From Podospora bellae-mahoneyi (taxonomy: Eukaryota > Ascomycota > Sordariomycetes > Sordariales > Podosporaceae): a stretch of 64,000 bases of DNA. The notes under the pieces are model-generated. The model was not told the origin of the DNA. It searched no databases and saw only the letters and a program-made list of their open reading frames with translations. The stretch lies in contig NC_085881.1 of NCBI RefSeq assembly GCF_035222275.1, positions 3,472,001-3,536,000 on the forward strand, given 5' to 3'. The stretch's first letter is position 1, and the number at the start of each line of letters is the position of its first letter. The translations under genes and the position numbers were made by a program. This document shows positions 1 through 11,593 of the stretch, in pieces.

Positions 1-2310
1 GAAAACTTGACTAGCTTCAACACCACTGAACACACCCCCCCTTCACCCCCCCCCTCTTCCGCATTCTCTCCCACCCAACTCCCGACCCCGACCCCGACCG
101 CCGGGAAACTACGGAGGTGGGTTGGGGTGAAAAATGGAGCGCTCTTGGCCCCCGGGGATTAAGTGGATTGGGGCAAGCGGTGCGGACATTGCGGAGGAGG
201 AGGCGGAGGGAATGGCGGGCAATTCAGTGGAGAAAGCTAAGTTGACAAGCGGGGAGAAAGGGTCAGCCTCTTCATCAGGAGAGGTCCACGCAACACTCAT
301 CATCAAGATCGCACACAAAATTGACCCAAACCAAAACAAACTTGTCGAAAAAAACAAGGGGCAACAAGCCCACCTCCATCCGCAAAACCTGTTCAGGTTT
401 TGGATCCAAGGTAAGGTACTGATCGCCGATCTTATCAAATCATAAATCCTGCCGAAGAAATACATGTACCTACTACAGTCACGACTAATAAGAACCAACC
501 AACCCAAAAGAGAGAGAGAGAGAGAGTCCTGCATATTTTTTTTTTCTAGAAAGAAAAAAATCAATCAGCATACATACTGCAGTAAATAAAATCCCCAGCC
601 CCAATCTTCGGGTCGGGGTTACGCTCGGTAGACGACGGAAACAAGGTAAGTTAAAACTGAAATACCAACCAAAATACGGCATGGCAAGGTAGTAGCCATG
701 GCGTGAAATAGCCTCTTGGCTCTGTTTCCAAGCGGCGTTTCTGAAATTCCAAAAAGGGTGCGTGTAGAGAGCGAACAAGGTGAGGGGAACAAGGTGAGGA
801 TGCACCTTGATAAATCCGTCTCCCGCCTTCGCTTCGATGTCTCTCTCTCGTCATCAGGCGCTAGTACTGAACAGTGTTAGAGGTTGATCAATTTCACGTG
901 TTTTTCTTAGTGTGAACTTGCTTTTTGCTCTTGGAAAAGAAAAGACAACGGTCGTTGGTTGCTACATTGGGGGTAGTAGTACATGGAGATACATCTGACT
1001 TTGTATAACGGTTTGACATGTCTAGTTTTCTCTATGACTACTTGATATGTTCAGCAAAGCAGCTGATCAGAATCTCATCAGAGAACCACATCACCAGCCT
1101 CTGTAACAACAACAAGAAGCAAACCAATTTTGATATGTGGGGATGAAAAAGCAGGGACTCCCGAAACGGCAAAAGCTCCACCGATTGTGTGGCCCACACA
1201 TCGATCCGTAACTTTTTTGTTCCTGACTCGAAGCCGAGACCAGATGACAGATGACACAGAACTTACAAAAAGGTACCCAAGGGGCACGATCCGAAAAGTA
1301 AAAAAAATTAAAAATAAAAAGAATACAATGGTTGCAATGGACGGATGGTGACAACTGTGTGTTGTGCATTATCTCCTTTGCCCTTTGCGTGCTCACAGCA
1401 CAGGAGATAAGGGCCTGCTTTCCATCCATCACCACCTTCAAGTCCAGTTGCCGAGAGCACATTTTCGATATTAAAACTTCCCGTCTTTCGAGAAAAAAGA
1501 GCGAACCTTGGCCGACATATTCCCTTTGTTCTCTTGTTATAAATCTTTACCTGATATGTGCAACCCATCCAGCTTTCCTTTTCAACAACAAGACACACAC
1601 CGAACATTGTATAACGAAACCCCCCTGCGGAAAAATATCGGGCCAAGAAACATATCACGACACACACCACCACCGGGGTGGTCGTTGCTCGGCTCGGACC
1701 AGCGGAGCCTGTCGTGTGATTGGCCAGGCTAGCCCGCTCGCGTCTTTCGCCTCTTTGGCCGTGGACGAGAGGAAGTTTTCTACTTTTTGAGAAAAGAGAG
1801 ACCTGAGAAAGAGAGAGAGAGAGAGTCCTACCGCTTTAATTTGAGCTACGACGACCAAGTACTACTTACATAAACAATACGAGGCAAAGTTGTGTCAAAA
1901 TGTGTCACATTCTCGAGCGGAAAATCGCAACTTCTTGGCCTTCCCGCTCCGTGTGACAGAATCTCTGACATGTGCCGTGCTCCATCCCCAACGAGAAGAG
2001 AAGGTGTTGTCCGCTGTTGAAGATGGGACAAAAACCCCTGGGAGGAGGATGGGGTGGAAAAAAAAAACAGAGATTAGCACGTGCGCAAATCGCGGGGCTG
2101 AGCGGAGCAGAACGGATCAGCTCGGGGCGGAGACACACGAACGAAGCAGCAATCTTGGGTTTCTTGTTGTTGCTTCTCTTTCGCGATTGCACCGATCTCC
2201 AGCAGCAGCAAGCAGCGGCATGGGGTAAGCGTTTTTTTGATTTTCCCTTTTTTTTGGCCCCACCGGTTTAATTCTTATTGGATGCTCCACAACCCCAACG
2301 GACGGATGAG

Positions 2311-2400
2311 AGAGAGAAAAAGGCGGGGCCGTAAATGACAGCATCTGGAGAGAGAGAGAGAGAGAGAGAAAAAGGCGGGGCCGTAAATGACAGTATCTGG
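2311..2400. repeat. 52 bp tandem duplication, two copies
   Basis: A unit made of a GA run followed by AAAAAGGCGGGGCCGTAAAT and a short tail ending in ATCTGG occurs twice, offset by 52 bp (copies end at 2348 and 2400). The copies differ by one C/T change (2342 against 2394) and in the length of the GA run. Slippage within the flanking GA tract is a plausible origin. Confidence 0.85.
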
Positions 2401-3750
2401 AGAGAGTGAGAGAGAGAAGAATTGAGGGGTTGGCCAATGGAAGCTGGCCGATTTTGAACCACACGTACACACCACACATGGTTTTGGCGAGGGATCAGGG
2501 GTCGGATCAATGGCTCGAATTGAGAAGCTGACGATACGGACGGACGGTGCATGTTCGATGCGGTGTGGTGGTGGTAGGCTGGCAGGTGACTGAGTATAAA
2601 CTTCACGCAAGAGAAGAGGAGAAGGGGGTTCCATTCTGAAATAATCATCTGCTGGGGTTGAGAACAGCATGTGGTTTCGTGACGACGACTTTTTGGGAGT
2701 GGTTTGTGTGTACTGGCTCGATTCGACATTTTCCCTCGTGATCGCATGTGAGTGGCCCCCCCTTGAACAACTATGTAAACCCCTTCCCGATGTGGGGACG
2801 CCTTCTTCGATTTTTCAGATTGATCGGTTTCTGTAAGGTACATGTACATGTCAAGCAACCTGAATTCAGGTGGTTGCCGTCTGGATATATGTATATCCAC
2901 CAAAGAGAGACGCGGTCTCTTAAGGGAAACGAGAGGCTCAATGGCTAATCTGAAGACTTCATCCACGACATACATATATAAAAAAAAACTGCGGCATTTG
3001 CGAGCACACGAGCAAAATGGCAGTCCAGGACGGGAGGACTGCAGTCAATCTATCAAACTGACTTTGGGCATTCCGTCGTCACCGCTGCCAGACTTTCGCA
3101 ATGTTTGGTTGCTACCCCGAAGGTACATCGCATTGGCTTGCAAGTTCAAAGCAGGCGATCCGCCCGCCCCGGTACGTACCCACATGGCCATGGCCAGCCA
3201 GGGCCAACCTCTCCACACCTTGTCCGCTTCTTCCTTGTCGAGCCCCCCCAGATTACTCCATCCAACCAGGGATGAAGGAGAGTTCCAGCAAAAGGTACGT
3301 ATCGTCGCCAATGTGTACTTGTGACTTCCTGGAGCCATGAGGACCATGATGGCTGGCAAGATATAATCTAGTGGTAGCCCCGTTCCCTCCTGTCCCCCCC
3401 CACCTGGCTTCTCTCTTCGTGACTCGGAATATTAGACCGACGGGGAAGTCTAGACGCAGTACCAACGACGACGACCTCAACTTGTAAAGCATACCTTGAC
3501 ATTGCTTCTCCCATTGTTCTCTCCATTGAAGTGCTTCACTGTCGTCATCACCACCTCATCCAGGGTTTAGCTCTTTTCATCTTAGCGACTCGGGTCCATC
3601 TTTCTTAGAGCTCCAACGACAACCACTTGCCACTTACCAAGCTTCCGCTTCGAACTGGACGCTACCTTACTCATCGCCATTGTTTGCAAGCTCAGGGGGT
3701 CCTTCTAACCTTCGAACACTGCTCCTCACCACCATACCACACCACCGGAA

Positions 3751-3770
3751 AACACACACACACACACACA
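3751..3770. repeat. (AC)n microsatellite in the leader of the zinc-cluster gene
   Basis: About ten AC dinucleotides lie directly before three copies of a TCACA-type pentamer and 16 bp upstream of the start codon at 3786. They are probably part of the 5' leader. Confidence 0.85.
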
Positions 3771-3785
3771 TCACATCACATCACA

Positions 3786-6712
3786 ATGCCCGGATCAGAG
3801 TCACCAGCTCGGCAAATATCACCCGAAGCCGAAAACATGCAGCCGAGGTCACCTCCGTCAGGCTCGGGCTCGGAGCCCGAGAGCAGTAGCCAGCAAGCCG
3901 GCACCGCCGACAGACCAAAAACCACCAAACGCCGTGCCGCAAGAGCCTGCGAATCATGCCGGAGACGCAAGGTTCGCTGTGATGTTGTCACTCAGAGCCC
4001 TTGCACCAACTGTCTGTACGAGAAGGTGGAGTGCCTGGTTCCAGAGTGCAGGAGGAAAAGGTACCTTCAAAACAAGAAATCACACTTTTCTTGTCCTTCT
4101 CCCGTCGTCTTGATCGTCATCAGTGGCTGACGTATCTCTTCTTCACTTTCTTCTCTCTTACAGAAAGCATCACTCAAGAGTCTCAGAATCTCTCGGCTCG
4201 AGTGTCGGGTCGAGTACCGAGGCTTCGCTCCTGCGGGCCAAGTGCCTCGGCTCAGCCGCGCCAATGGGCTACACTCAGAATGGCCAAAATCTCGACTTCA
4301 CTTACACCGGCAACCCTCTTTTGAGGCAGCAGCTGTTTTCCCAGGCCGGGAGTGACGCGATACGAAACCAGCAGTGTAAGTTTTATGCAAGGTCTGATAG
4401 GTGCAAGAATAACGACTCTAATTCGCCCTTGGCTTGGCAGATCTGAATCTCTCCTATCAGAACGGCTTTGGCTCAAATGCTCCTCTCAGGCCGAGGGTGT
4501 CTCCCTCGCTGCTGTACCAAAACACCGGCTTCCCACCGCTTCAGCCTGCCATCGAAGTCAGCCAGCAACTCAAATCGGTCCTCGAGGCTCAGGCACCACC
4601 AATAACACCGGCGGAGCCGCAGCTGCCGGCTTTTATCAAACCGATTCCCAAGGCTGTCTCCCCCGAGGATCTCGACTACCTCAATGCCAAGAAGGCTCTC
4701 ACGCTCCCGCATCCTCAGCTACGAAATGCCCTGCTCAAGGCGTACGTCGAATATGTGCACCCGTACATGCCCGTGATGGACGTCCATCCTTTCCTCAATG
4801 CGATCAACGACCAGACGGGCCAATCCGGCAAGATCAGCTTGCTGTTATTTCAGGCCGTCATGTTTGTGGCGACTGCTTTTGTCGATGAGGACTTGTTGAA
4901 GGCCGAGGGTTACCAGGACCGGAGGGAGGCGCGGAAGGCCTTCTTCAGCAAGGCGAGGGTGAGTTTTTTTTTTACGTCTTTCTGTTGGCTTGGGAGGGCT
5001 CTAAACAAGCCCGGGGAACATTGGGTAAGCGGGGAATGCTAACCATCTGCTTCCAGGTTCTGTACGACTGCGATACTGAACTCGACCGCCTGCACCTGGT
5101 CCAGGCTCTTCTCATGATGACTTACTGGTATGAATCACCAGACGACCAAAAAGACACCTGGCACTGGATGGGCGTGGCCATCTCACTGGCCCAGACCATC
5201 GGTGTGCATCGCAACCCGGTGGCGACGAATTTCCCGCCAGCAAAGAGGGGATTGTGGAAGCGGATCTGGTGGTCATGCTACATGCGGGATCGCATGATCG
5301 CCCTCGGGATGCGCAGGCCGACCAGGATCAAGGACGACGACTTTGACGTGCCAATGCTGGAGGAGGGCGACTTTGAAATCGGCAGACTCCGGGAGGACAA
5401 CCAACTGCTGGGCCCTGACTGCGCTCTGGTCCGCGACGTCGAGATACAGAGGGAGCTGGCGTTCATGTGCATCGAGATGGCGAAGCTGTGTCTTCTTGTC
5501 AGCGAGATGCTCAGGGCGCAATACTCGATCCTCAGCAGAGGCGGCATGCGGCCGGACGTCACGACAGCGAGCACGATGATGCTCCTGCCCAAGAAGGACC
5601 AGAACCCGGACGGCTTTGCCATGACTCAGCAGGTCGACGCCATGCTCAACCAGTGGGCTGTCGGCCTGCCGTCCTGCTGTCGGCGCCAACCGGTGCCCCT
5701 GACCCCCATCGAAGAAGGGTGCAGACCTGTTGTCCTGCAGCGCCACCTCTTGCATCTCATCTACTACACCACCGTCTCGGCCCTCCACAGGCCGCAGTTC
5801 CTCCGCCCTCAGAGAGCCGAGCCCGTCATCCCGACAAAAGCCCAGCAGTACTCCCAAGAACGGGTGCGTGACGCATCAAGGGAGGTGATCAAAATGGTCA
5901 CCGAACTCCGCCAGCACGGTCTAGAGCGGTGCCTCCCCACCACCGGCGTCACCGTCCTCCTCCCCGCAATGATCATCCAACTCCTCGACTCGACCGCCCT
6001 CGACGCAGACGACCAGACCAGAGCCCAAGCCGCCCAGGGCTTCAAGGAGCTCCTTGCCGTCATGAGAAACCTGAAGGACATCTACGCCGCGGCATCCTAC
6101 GCCGTCAACTTTATGACCTGTGTTCTCCAGGGACGGGCCTCGCAGCAGCAGGTGCAGAGACCGCAGCAGGCGTTTCAGAGCATGTCCACTGCTACTCCTG
6201 GTGGTGGGATGAACATGATGCCTTCTTCCATGCCGGAGCGGCCGTCGACGCCGCCGCCGGATGACTCGCAGTTTATCAGCTCGGCTATGCAGGGGGTTAA
6301 TAACCTTTACAATCACCCCCAGCATCAGACGCCCGGGTTTGCGGGGAGTGGGATGGCGGCTGGTGGTGGTGGGGAGATGGAGGATACTATCATGATGATG
6401 GGTGGGCAGACGCCCCCCGGGACGGATTATGACTCTGGGTCGCCTGGGGCGGAGCATGGGAGTGGTGGTATTGACGGTGGCGGGGAGGAGACGTTGAAGC
6501 ACCACTTTGGGGGGGCTCAACAGAGTGCGACTAACGGGGCGGGGAATGAGGTGGTATATAGTGAGTGGTTGGAGGAGTATCCGGGTGATATTGGGGGGCC
6601 GGATGGGGAGTTTTTGGGGATGGGGATGGATATGGGTGGTTCGGGGTTGGGTGTCGTGGGGGAGGAGGCCAATGCGAGGTATGAGTGGAACTCTATGAGC
6701 ATGGGTGGTTGA
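3786..6712 (+). CDS. Zn(II)2Cys6 transcription factor, Ctf1/FarA/FarB type
   Basis: This is a nuclear DNA-binding regulator of 886 residues after splicing. Exons are 3786-4060, 4164-4375, 4441-4958 and 5057-6712; all introns are GT-AG. The zinc cluster has spacing CX2CX6CX7CX2CX6C, with cysteines 55, 58, 65, 73, 76 and 83, preceded by a basic KRRAARA stretch. The first intron falls just after the cluster. Residues about 255-500 carry the fungal-specific transcription factor homology domain, including the WHWMGVAISLAQTIGVHR segment. The last 150 residues are Gly/Met-rich low complexity and probably an activation region. The RKVRCDVV...PCTNC pattern is the style of cutinase transcription factor 1 and the fatty-acid regulators FarA/FarB, so control of fatty-acid or cutin use is inferred. 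The exact orthologue is uncertain. The final 530 bp switch to strongly G-rich codons. Confidence 0.88.
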
Positions 6713-8386
6713 AGAAGAATATGTGATGGGGGAGGCGACAGAGGGAGAGAGGAAGAAGAAAAGCATTACTATATATCCTTCGGGGGTGTTGAAATCGCAA
6801 GGAAGGGAAAAAGAACGGAAAGGTATGGCATGGAAGGGACATGGGCAAGGGCGTTTTTTGGGATGTGGGTTGAAATAGGCATTTTGGGATTGATTGGGTT
6901 ATATAGGAAATTCTTTGGAAAGCGATTTGACGGGTTACATCTTGAAGATAGAGGAGGAGGAAGTTTGGAAAGAAGTAGAATCGGATGAGAATGACGACGA
7001 CTAAGACTGGACCAATTGGTTCGGAGAGTTGAAAATATTATTAATGTTGATGATGACCCTTTGGTTGCCCGCCCTGTGTGATGATTGTGAATGGCTTCGA
7101 GACATGTGAGAGGACTCCGGAGACAGACTGAGACAGTCCACCACACAACTCCGGCGAAGAGTGGATGTTGATGATTCAAAACTCAACATCGTTCCCGTGT
7201 GAAGAGAGGTTTGGTGGAGATTTTCCCACGTCATTTTTGTGAGTGTGGGCTTCGGCCTCGTGTCGTTGGAAAGCGAATGAGTGTGGATCAGTCAGTGGCT
7301 TGTGCATCCCCTGCCGTTGGCGTTGCTGGGAAGATGAATGACGGGAATTAGTGCGGTTCGGGGGTGCTGCTATCTACTTCAGGGCGAGAGGATGCTGGCG
7401 ACGTGTTAAGGGTGTCTCATCACCAACCTTGTCGGTCTCATGTCCGTTTGGGCATAGCCCGGACGCCCCAGCCGCTACCCGAAATCACATCTCCAGAAGG
7501 CGACTTTGGGGAGGTCCAAGATGGAGATCTGGGTGGGTTGTGTTACCAACCGCCAATTAAATGAGGCCGGGGTTCCTCGAAATACACTGTAACTGCCCTG
7601 CTCTGCTACTTTCCACTTTGTCGTCCCTTTCTCTCCCTTCCTTTCGGTGTGTGCGCTCACCGGTCTAATCATCAGTCACTCTTTTTACCTGAACTGTGTT
7701 CGTTGTTTTACTGTCGCTCCCTTTGTCTACCCGTATCGCTTTTGCCCAACATCGCATTACTCTACCTGAATAACCCAATTGCCAATTGGGCCTCAAGTTC
7801 TGCGACCTCAGCCCTGACGTGTTGCGGTTTCGTCGAATCGACCCTCTTTATTGGAGGACGCGCTGCCTGGTTTCTGCTCTTGACACCACCCACTCGGATT
7901 AGGCTTTGGGCGGAATCGCATACGGCGTCTGGCCTTCTTTTTTGACAAGTCGCCCTAACCCAAGCTTTTGCGCCTGGCGGACAACGCACCGAGCGGGCTT
8001 TCTACAGTCTGCACGTACCCGCCACCAAGATTTCCTGTTTGTTCTGGGCCTTCTAGTTGGATCGGGGCCTTCTTTAGCTTGTTCTTCCTGGTTCGTGTCG
8101 CCCTTTCAGTGAATCATTTGACTGTGCCTGTGGGCAGCTGCAACGGAACGCAAGGCGCAGCACGAAGAGCGAATCACAGTGGTCAAGCTTTCCCAAGCTT
8201 CCGGAGCTTCAGCAGCCGCCAAAAACGCCCCACCTCTTTTCCACCCTTTGTAAACTATGGGACGCTCCGAGCAGAGGAAATCATACAACATCTCGCCAGG
8301 CTCATAGGAGGGCCATTATGTCGCGCGGCGACCTGCCCCGAGATCACCACTGAACGAACATACAAAAAGAAAACGAAGAAGAAGAA

Positions 8387-8433
<47 letters not shown>

Positions 8434-8563
8434 AGAAGAAGAAGAAGAAGAAGAAGAAGAAGAAGAAGAAGAAGAAGAAGAAGAAGCTTCACCGACACCA
8501 CGACAGACCGACGACAACTACACCGACGACGACGAAGAAGAACAACACCAAACAGCAGCAGCC
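6713..8563. other. intergenic region and probable kar9 leader
   Basis: No conserved coding frame is visible. The first 500 bp are probably the 3' UTR of the upstream regulator. From about 7570 the plus strand is CT-rich and then becomes the likely leader of the Kar9-family gene, ending in a long GAA tract. Confidence 0.55.
8375..8486 (+). repeat. (GAA)n/(AAG)n trinucleotide tract
   Basis: This 112 nt run of GAA triplets is nearly pure, with an AGG interruption near 8408. It ends 77 bp before the start codon at 8564, so it probably lies in the promoter or 5' leader. It reads as polylysine in one frame, but that frame overlaps the kar9 start out of register and is not a credible protein. Confidence 0.9.
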
Positions 8564-11500
8564 ATGGACGACCCACCGCCCATGACGGCTGCTCACCACC
8601 ACTACGCGGCACCGCGGGGACGCCAGCTCGGCACAATTCCGGAACAACACGCGACGACCGCCGGCGGACCACGGACAACCGACGATTTGCTTGTCAACCT
8701 GACACCACGAGCTGCCGTCGAAGCTTTCCAGAACCCCTCGGGCTCCCTCAAAACATCCATCGATGCCGCGACACCCTTCGAACAGGCCTTTGCCATGCGG
8801 GCCGCCATTGCCTCGAGCAACATTGCGGATTGGCTCGAAGACCTTTCCAGCTGGCCATGGCCCAAGGGAGGAGGTTCTGCCGGATTTGAGATGCCAATGG
8901 CAAAGAGGAGGAGAGTTTCCAATGGAATTGACCGGGCGGACGAAGACGACCAGATGTACATTGGCAGCCTCGAGGTCTCTCAGGTGGTCCGGTACGAGAA
9001 GCGCATTGACGAGATCAACAAGGGTCTGGAGAAGCTCGACATTGAGGAGATCAAGACGCAGGTGCTACGCAACCACATCATGCCGCTCTCTAGACCGGGG
9101 ACCCCGTTGTTGGACTCGGGCCGTTCCGTCTCATCTGCCCTCTCCACCTTGGCAAGGATGGACGATCTCACGGCGCTGCTCACGGCCACCCTCATGCAAG
9201 CGCTGCCGAATATCTCCAAGCTCACCAGGTTGCTGAGCATCTGGACATTTCGCCTGCTTGTTTTGCGCAGGATTCCCGTCTTTTTGAAGTCGCTTGCTGA
9301 TGCCGAAGTGGCGCTTCAGTCTGGGTGGCACGCGATTGGTGTCAAGTCTACGAAGACGGATGCTGCTGATACTGCCAGCTCGAACGGACCCCCCTCGGGC
9401 ACTAATGGAGTCACGGTTCTTTCCCAGAAGGAGCACGAAGTGATGAAGACGGTGCTCGAGCGCAAGGTCGCCAGAACCGGCCGGGACTTGGATGCTATGC
9501 TGGACCTGCTTGAAGGGCAGCTGGACACACTTCCTGAGGAATGGATTGACCGGGTGGACTCGTTGGAGCATGAGTATGGCGAGTGGACTGTTGCATGCGA
9601 GCAGAAGATTAGAGAAGCTGAGCTGGCAGAGCTTGCGCGGACGACACCTGAGCCAAAAACTCGGCGGGTCGCTTCTGGAGACAAGAGTCCCATTCCTCCC
9701 CCAACGCCAGAGAGCAAGGCGGCCACAGACATTGCTGAGCCGGCGGTTGTTGAGGGGGGAGAGAACAGCATCTCTGAAGAGTTCAACACTTCTGCCTCAT
9801 CACGGCGAGAGTATTTCCCTTTATTTGGTATGCCAGAAGAACCAACAAAATCAGAGCCGCGCTCACAAGACGGCATCAACAACGCGCCACAGGACCTCAG
9901 CAAGCGACTGGGCCTACCCATCAAATTTGACCGACCGGATTGGCCAGCCATCAAGGTCCACGAACCAGCCGAGGAATACGACACCAACCCCATCCGTTCA
10001 AGTCTCGACGGGACCCGGAAATGGTCTCGGTTTGACGGAAATGGTCACCTGGTATCTTTTGATGGTCTAGAGGAAGAGAAGAAGGATTCGACTGGCTTGG
10101 CTGGTTCCTCTTCTGAGCAGGACCGTGTTTCGGACGCGCTCGACGGTACGAGCGGACTAGACACGACAGGGACCCCGTCGTACCGCTCCGAGGACGAGTA
10201 CGAACTGACGGATGTCTCGGATGACTTTGTGCCGCAGCCGGATCTGCCGGTATTGCCCCGTTCCAGGAGAGCAAGCGATTCCGGAACGGTGGTCCATGAG
10301 GCCAGCTTGGCTAGGTTCATGGATTTCTCGAGCGACAGCCTTGACCAAGGTACCCCTGAGCGCCCTCGGCGGCGCGACGTTGATCTTGCCAGAAGTCCCG
10401 CCGAGAGTTACCGATCACCGAGCTCTCCACCAGCTCTTAACCGCGTGGCTAATAGATCCATGTCGGTTAGCTTCAACGAGGAGCCCATGATCCGACATCT
10501 GCCCAGCATCTCGAGCTCTCCCAAGACGCCAAACTATAACCAGTCCTCGTTGTATGATGATGAGATTCCAACACAGCCCAATACCCCCGACAAGGCCAAC
10601 GGCCCAGATGAGAAGCTTCAGCAGCAGATTAGCGACATTCTTCAATCGGTCCCAGCTAAGATCCGGTTGACCTCAGTACTGCCGTCGATCAACCTCAACC
10701 CACCCGACTTCAAGATGCCTACGGCACGCAAGATGTCCAACCCTAACCTCAAACGCAGTGTTTCCAACATGTCCCTAAGATCCAACGGCTCGCGAGCTGG
10801 CACCCCTTCTTTCACTCTTGCACCCGCTCTTGGCCGCACTCCACGGCAACGGCCCAAGCCCGGCAACCCGGAAATCAAACTCTACCACCTGTCCCGTTCC
10901 AACGGCGAAGCACCCATCAAGCTCTTCATAAGATGTGTCGGCGAGCGCGGAGAGCGCGTCATGGTCCGGGTAGGCGGTGGCTGGGCAGATTTGGGCGAAT
11001 ACCTCAAAGAATATGCCAGCCATCACGGCCGACGATCCGCCGTGGCCGAGACAAGCAAGGTGGAAGTGAGGGACATTCCCAGATCTGCCACCGCCATGGC
11101 CACGCGCGGCGACGGCACCCTCGGGTCGACACCTCCCAGCAGACCAACATCTTCCCACAGACCGATGTCCTCCCAGGCGACCAGGAATGACGACTCCCCG
11201 GGTCAACTCAAGGTCCGCAAGGTGAGAAGATCCAGCGCAGCTGTCGGGAGTGAGACGCCACTGGCAACGGTGACGGGACCAGGCAATCGCAGCAACACGC
11301 CTTCGACTGGTGGATCGAGGTCGAGTTCTAGGTTGAGCTGGCCTCAGGCTGGGGAGAAGGATAAGGAGGAGGAGGTTGTGCTTGGGATGGCGGGGCCGAG
11401 GGCGAAGCAGATTGAGATGAGCGAGGAGAGCAAGCAGTGGGTTGAGAGCGTGAAGCAGAAGGTTAGGCTTGCCAGTGGTGAGAAGATGTTGCCTGCTTAT

Positions 11501-11593
11501 CCCTCTGGGGCGCCGGATTTGGAGAGCAGGTTTGGGGAGCTGGGGAAGGTTGGGGCGACGAAGAGGCTGTTTAGGAAGCCGGGTGGGCTTTGA
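8564..11593 (+). CDS. kar9: Kar9-family protein with GAR (Gas2-related) domain
   Basis: This is a single-exon protein of 1009 residues. The N-terminal half (residues about 40-340, rich in long helices) matches the fungal Kar9 family, which links microtubule plus ends to the cortex through the EB1 protein Bim1 and positions the spindle. The middle (350-760) is Ser/Pro/Thr-rich and disordered. It includes SPIP at 375-378, which fits the SxIP EB1-binding motif. Residues about 768-825 resemble a GAR domain (IKLYHLSR...VMVRVGGGWADLGEYL), a microtubule-binding module of Gas2 and spectraplakins. Budding yeast Kar9 is smaller and not known for this domain; the combination is what I recall for filamentous fungi. 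ATG 8564 gives the longest frame and ATG 8582 is a possible alternative. The Kar9 call rests on pattern recognition and is moderately sure; the GAR domain is surer. Confidence 0.75.
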   Translation: MDDPPPMTAAHHHYAAPRGRQLGTIPEQHATTAGGPRTTDDLLVNLTPRAAVEAFQNPSGSLKTSIDAATPFEQAFAMRAAIASSNIADWLEDLSSWPWPKGGGSAGFEMPMAKRRRVSNGIDRADEDDQMYIGSLEVSQVVRYEKRIDEINKGLEKLDIEEIKTQVLRNHIMPLSRPGTPLLDSGRSVSSALSTLARMDDLTALLTATLMQALPNISKLTRLLSIWTFRLLVLRRIPVFLKSLADAEVALQSGWHAIGVKSTKTDAADTASSNGPPSGTNGVTVLSQKEHEVMKTVLERKVARTGRDLDAMLDLLEGQLDTLPEEWIDRVDSLEHEYGEWTVACEQKIREAELAELARTTPEPKTRRVASGDKSPIPPPTPESKAATDIAEPAVVEGGENSISEEFNTSASSRREYFPLFGMPEEPTKSEPRSQDGINNAPQDLSKRLGLPIKFDRPDWPAIKVHEPAEEYDTNPIRSSLDGTRKWSRFDGNGHLVSFDGLEEEKKDSTGLAGSSSEQDRVSDALDGTSGLDTTGTPSYRSEDEYELTDVSDDFVPQPDLPVLPRSRRASDSGTVVHEASLARFMDFSSDSLDQGTPERPRRRDVDLARSPAESYRSPSSPPALNRVANRSMSVSFNEEPMIRHLPSISSSPKTPNYNQSSLYDDEIPTQPNTPDKANGPDEKLQQQISDILQSVPAKIRLTSVLPSINLNPPDFKMPTARKMSNPNLKRSVSNMSLRSNGSRAGTPSFTLAPALGRTPRQRPKPGNPEIKLYHLSRSNGEAPIKLFIRCVGERGERVMVRVGGGWADLGEYLKEYASHHGRRSAVAETSKVEVRDIPRSATAMATRGDGTLGSTPPSRPTSSHRPMSSQATRNDDSPGQLKVRKVRRSSAAVGSETPLATVTGPGNRSNTPSTGGSRSSSRLSWPQAGEKDKEEEVVLGMAGPRAKQIEMSEESKQWVESVKQKVRLASGEKMLPAYPSGAPDLESRFGELGKVGATKRLFRKPGGL

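Larger units (their letters stand above)
1..3785. other. intergenic region, no gene recognised
   Basis: Every open frame in this stretch is short, overlaps others on both strands and shows no recognisable domain. The sequence is rich in purine microsatellites: GA runs near 509-525, 1806-1826 and 2350-2370, the first two followed by the same GTCCT. It also holds a two-copy 52 bp duplication near 2311-2400. The last few hundred bases are CT/CA-rich and are probably the promoter and leader of the zinc-cluster gene that starts at 3786. Confidence 0.6.

Noticed and set aside
5273-5857. 194-codon minus-strand frame inside the first zinc-cluster gene
   Set aside because: It is the antisense shadow of the well-supported exon 4 with GC-rich third positions and no family match.
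5921-6766. 281-codon minus-strand frame over the end of the first zinc-cluster gene
   Set aside because: It is the antisense of a G-rich, low-complexity C-terminus and its product is His/Pro/Arg-rich with no domain.
7968-8585. 205-codon frame with a long polylysine run
   Set aside because: Produced by the GAA tract; it overlaps the kar9 start in another frame and has no protein-like sequence on either side.
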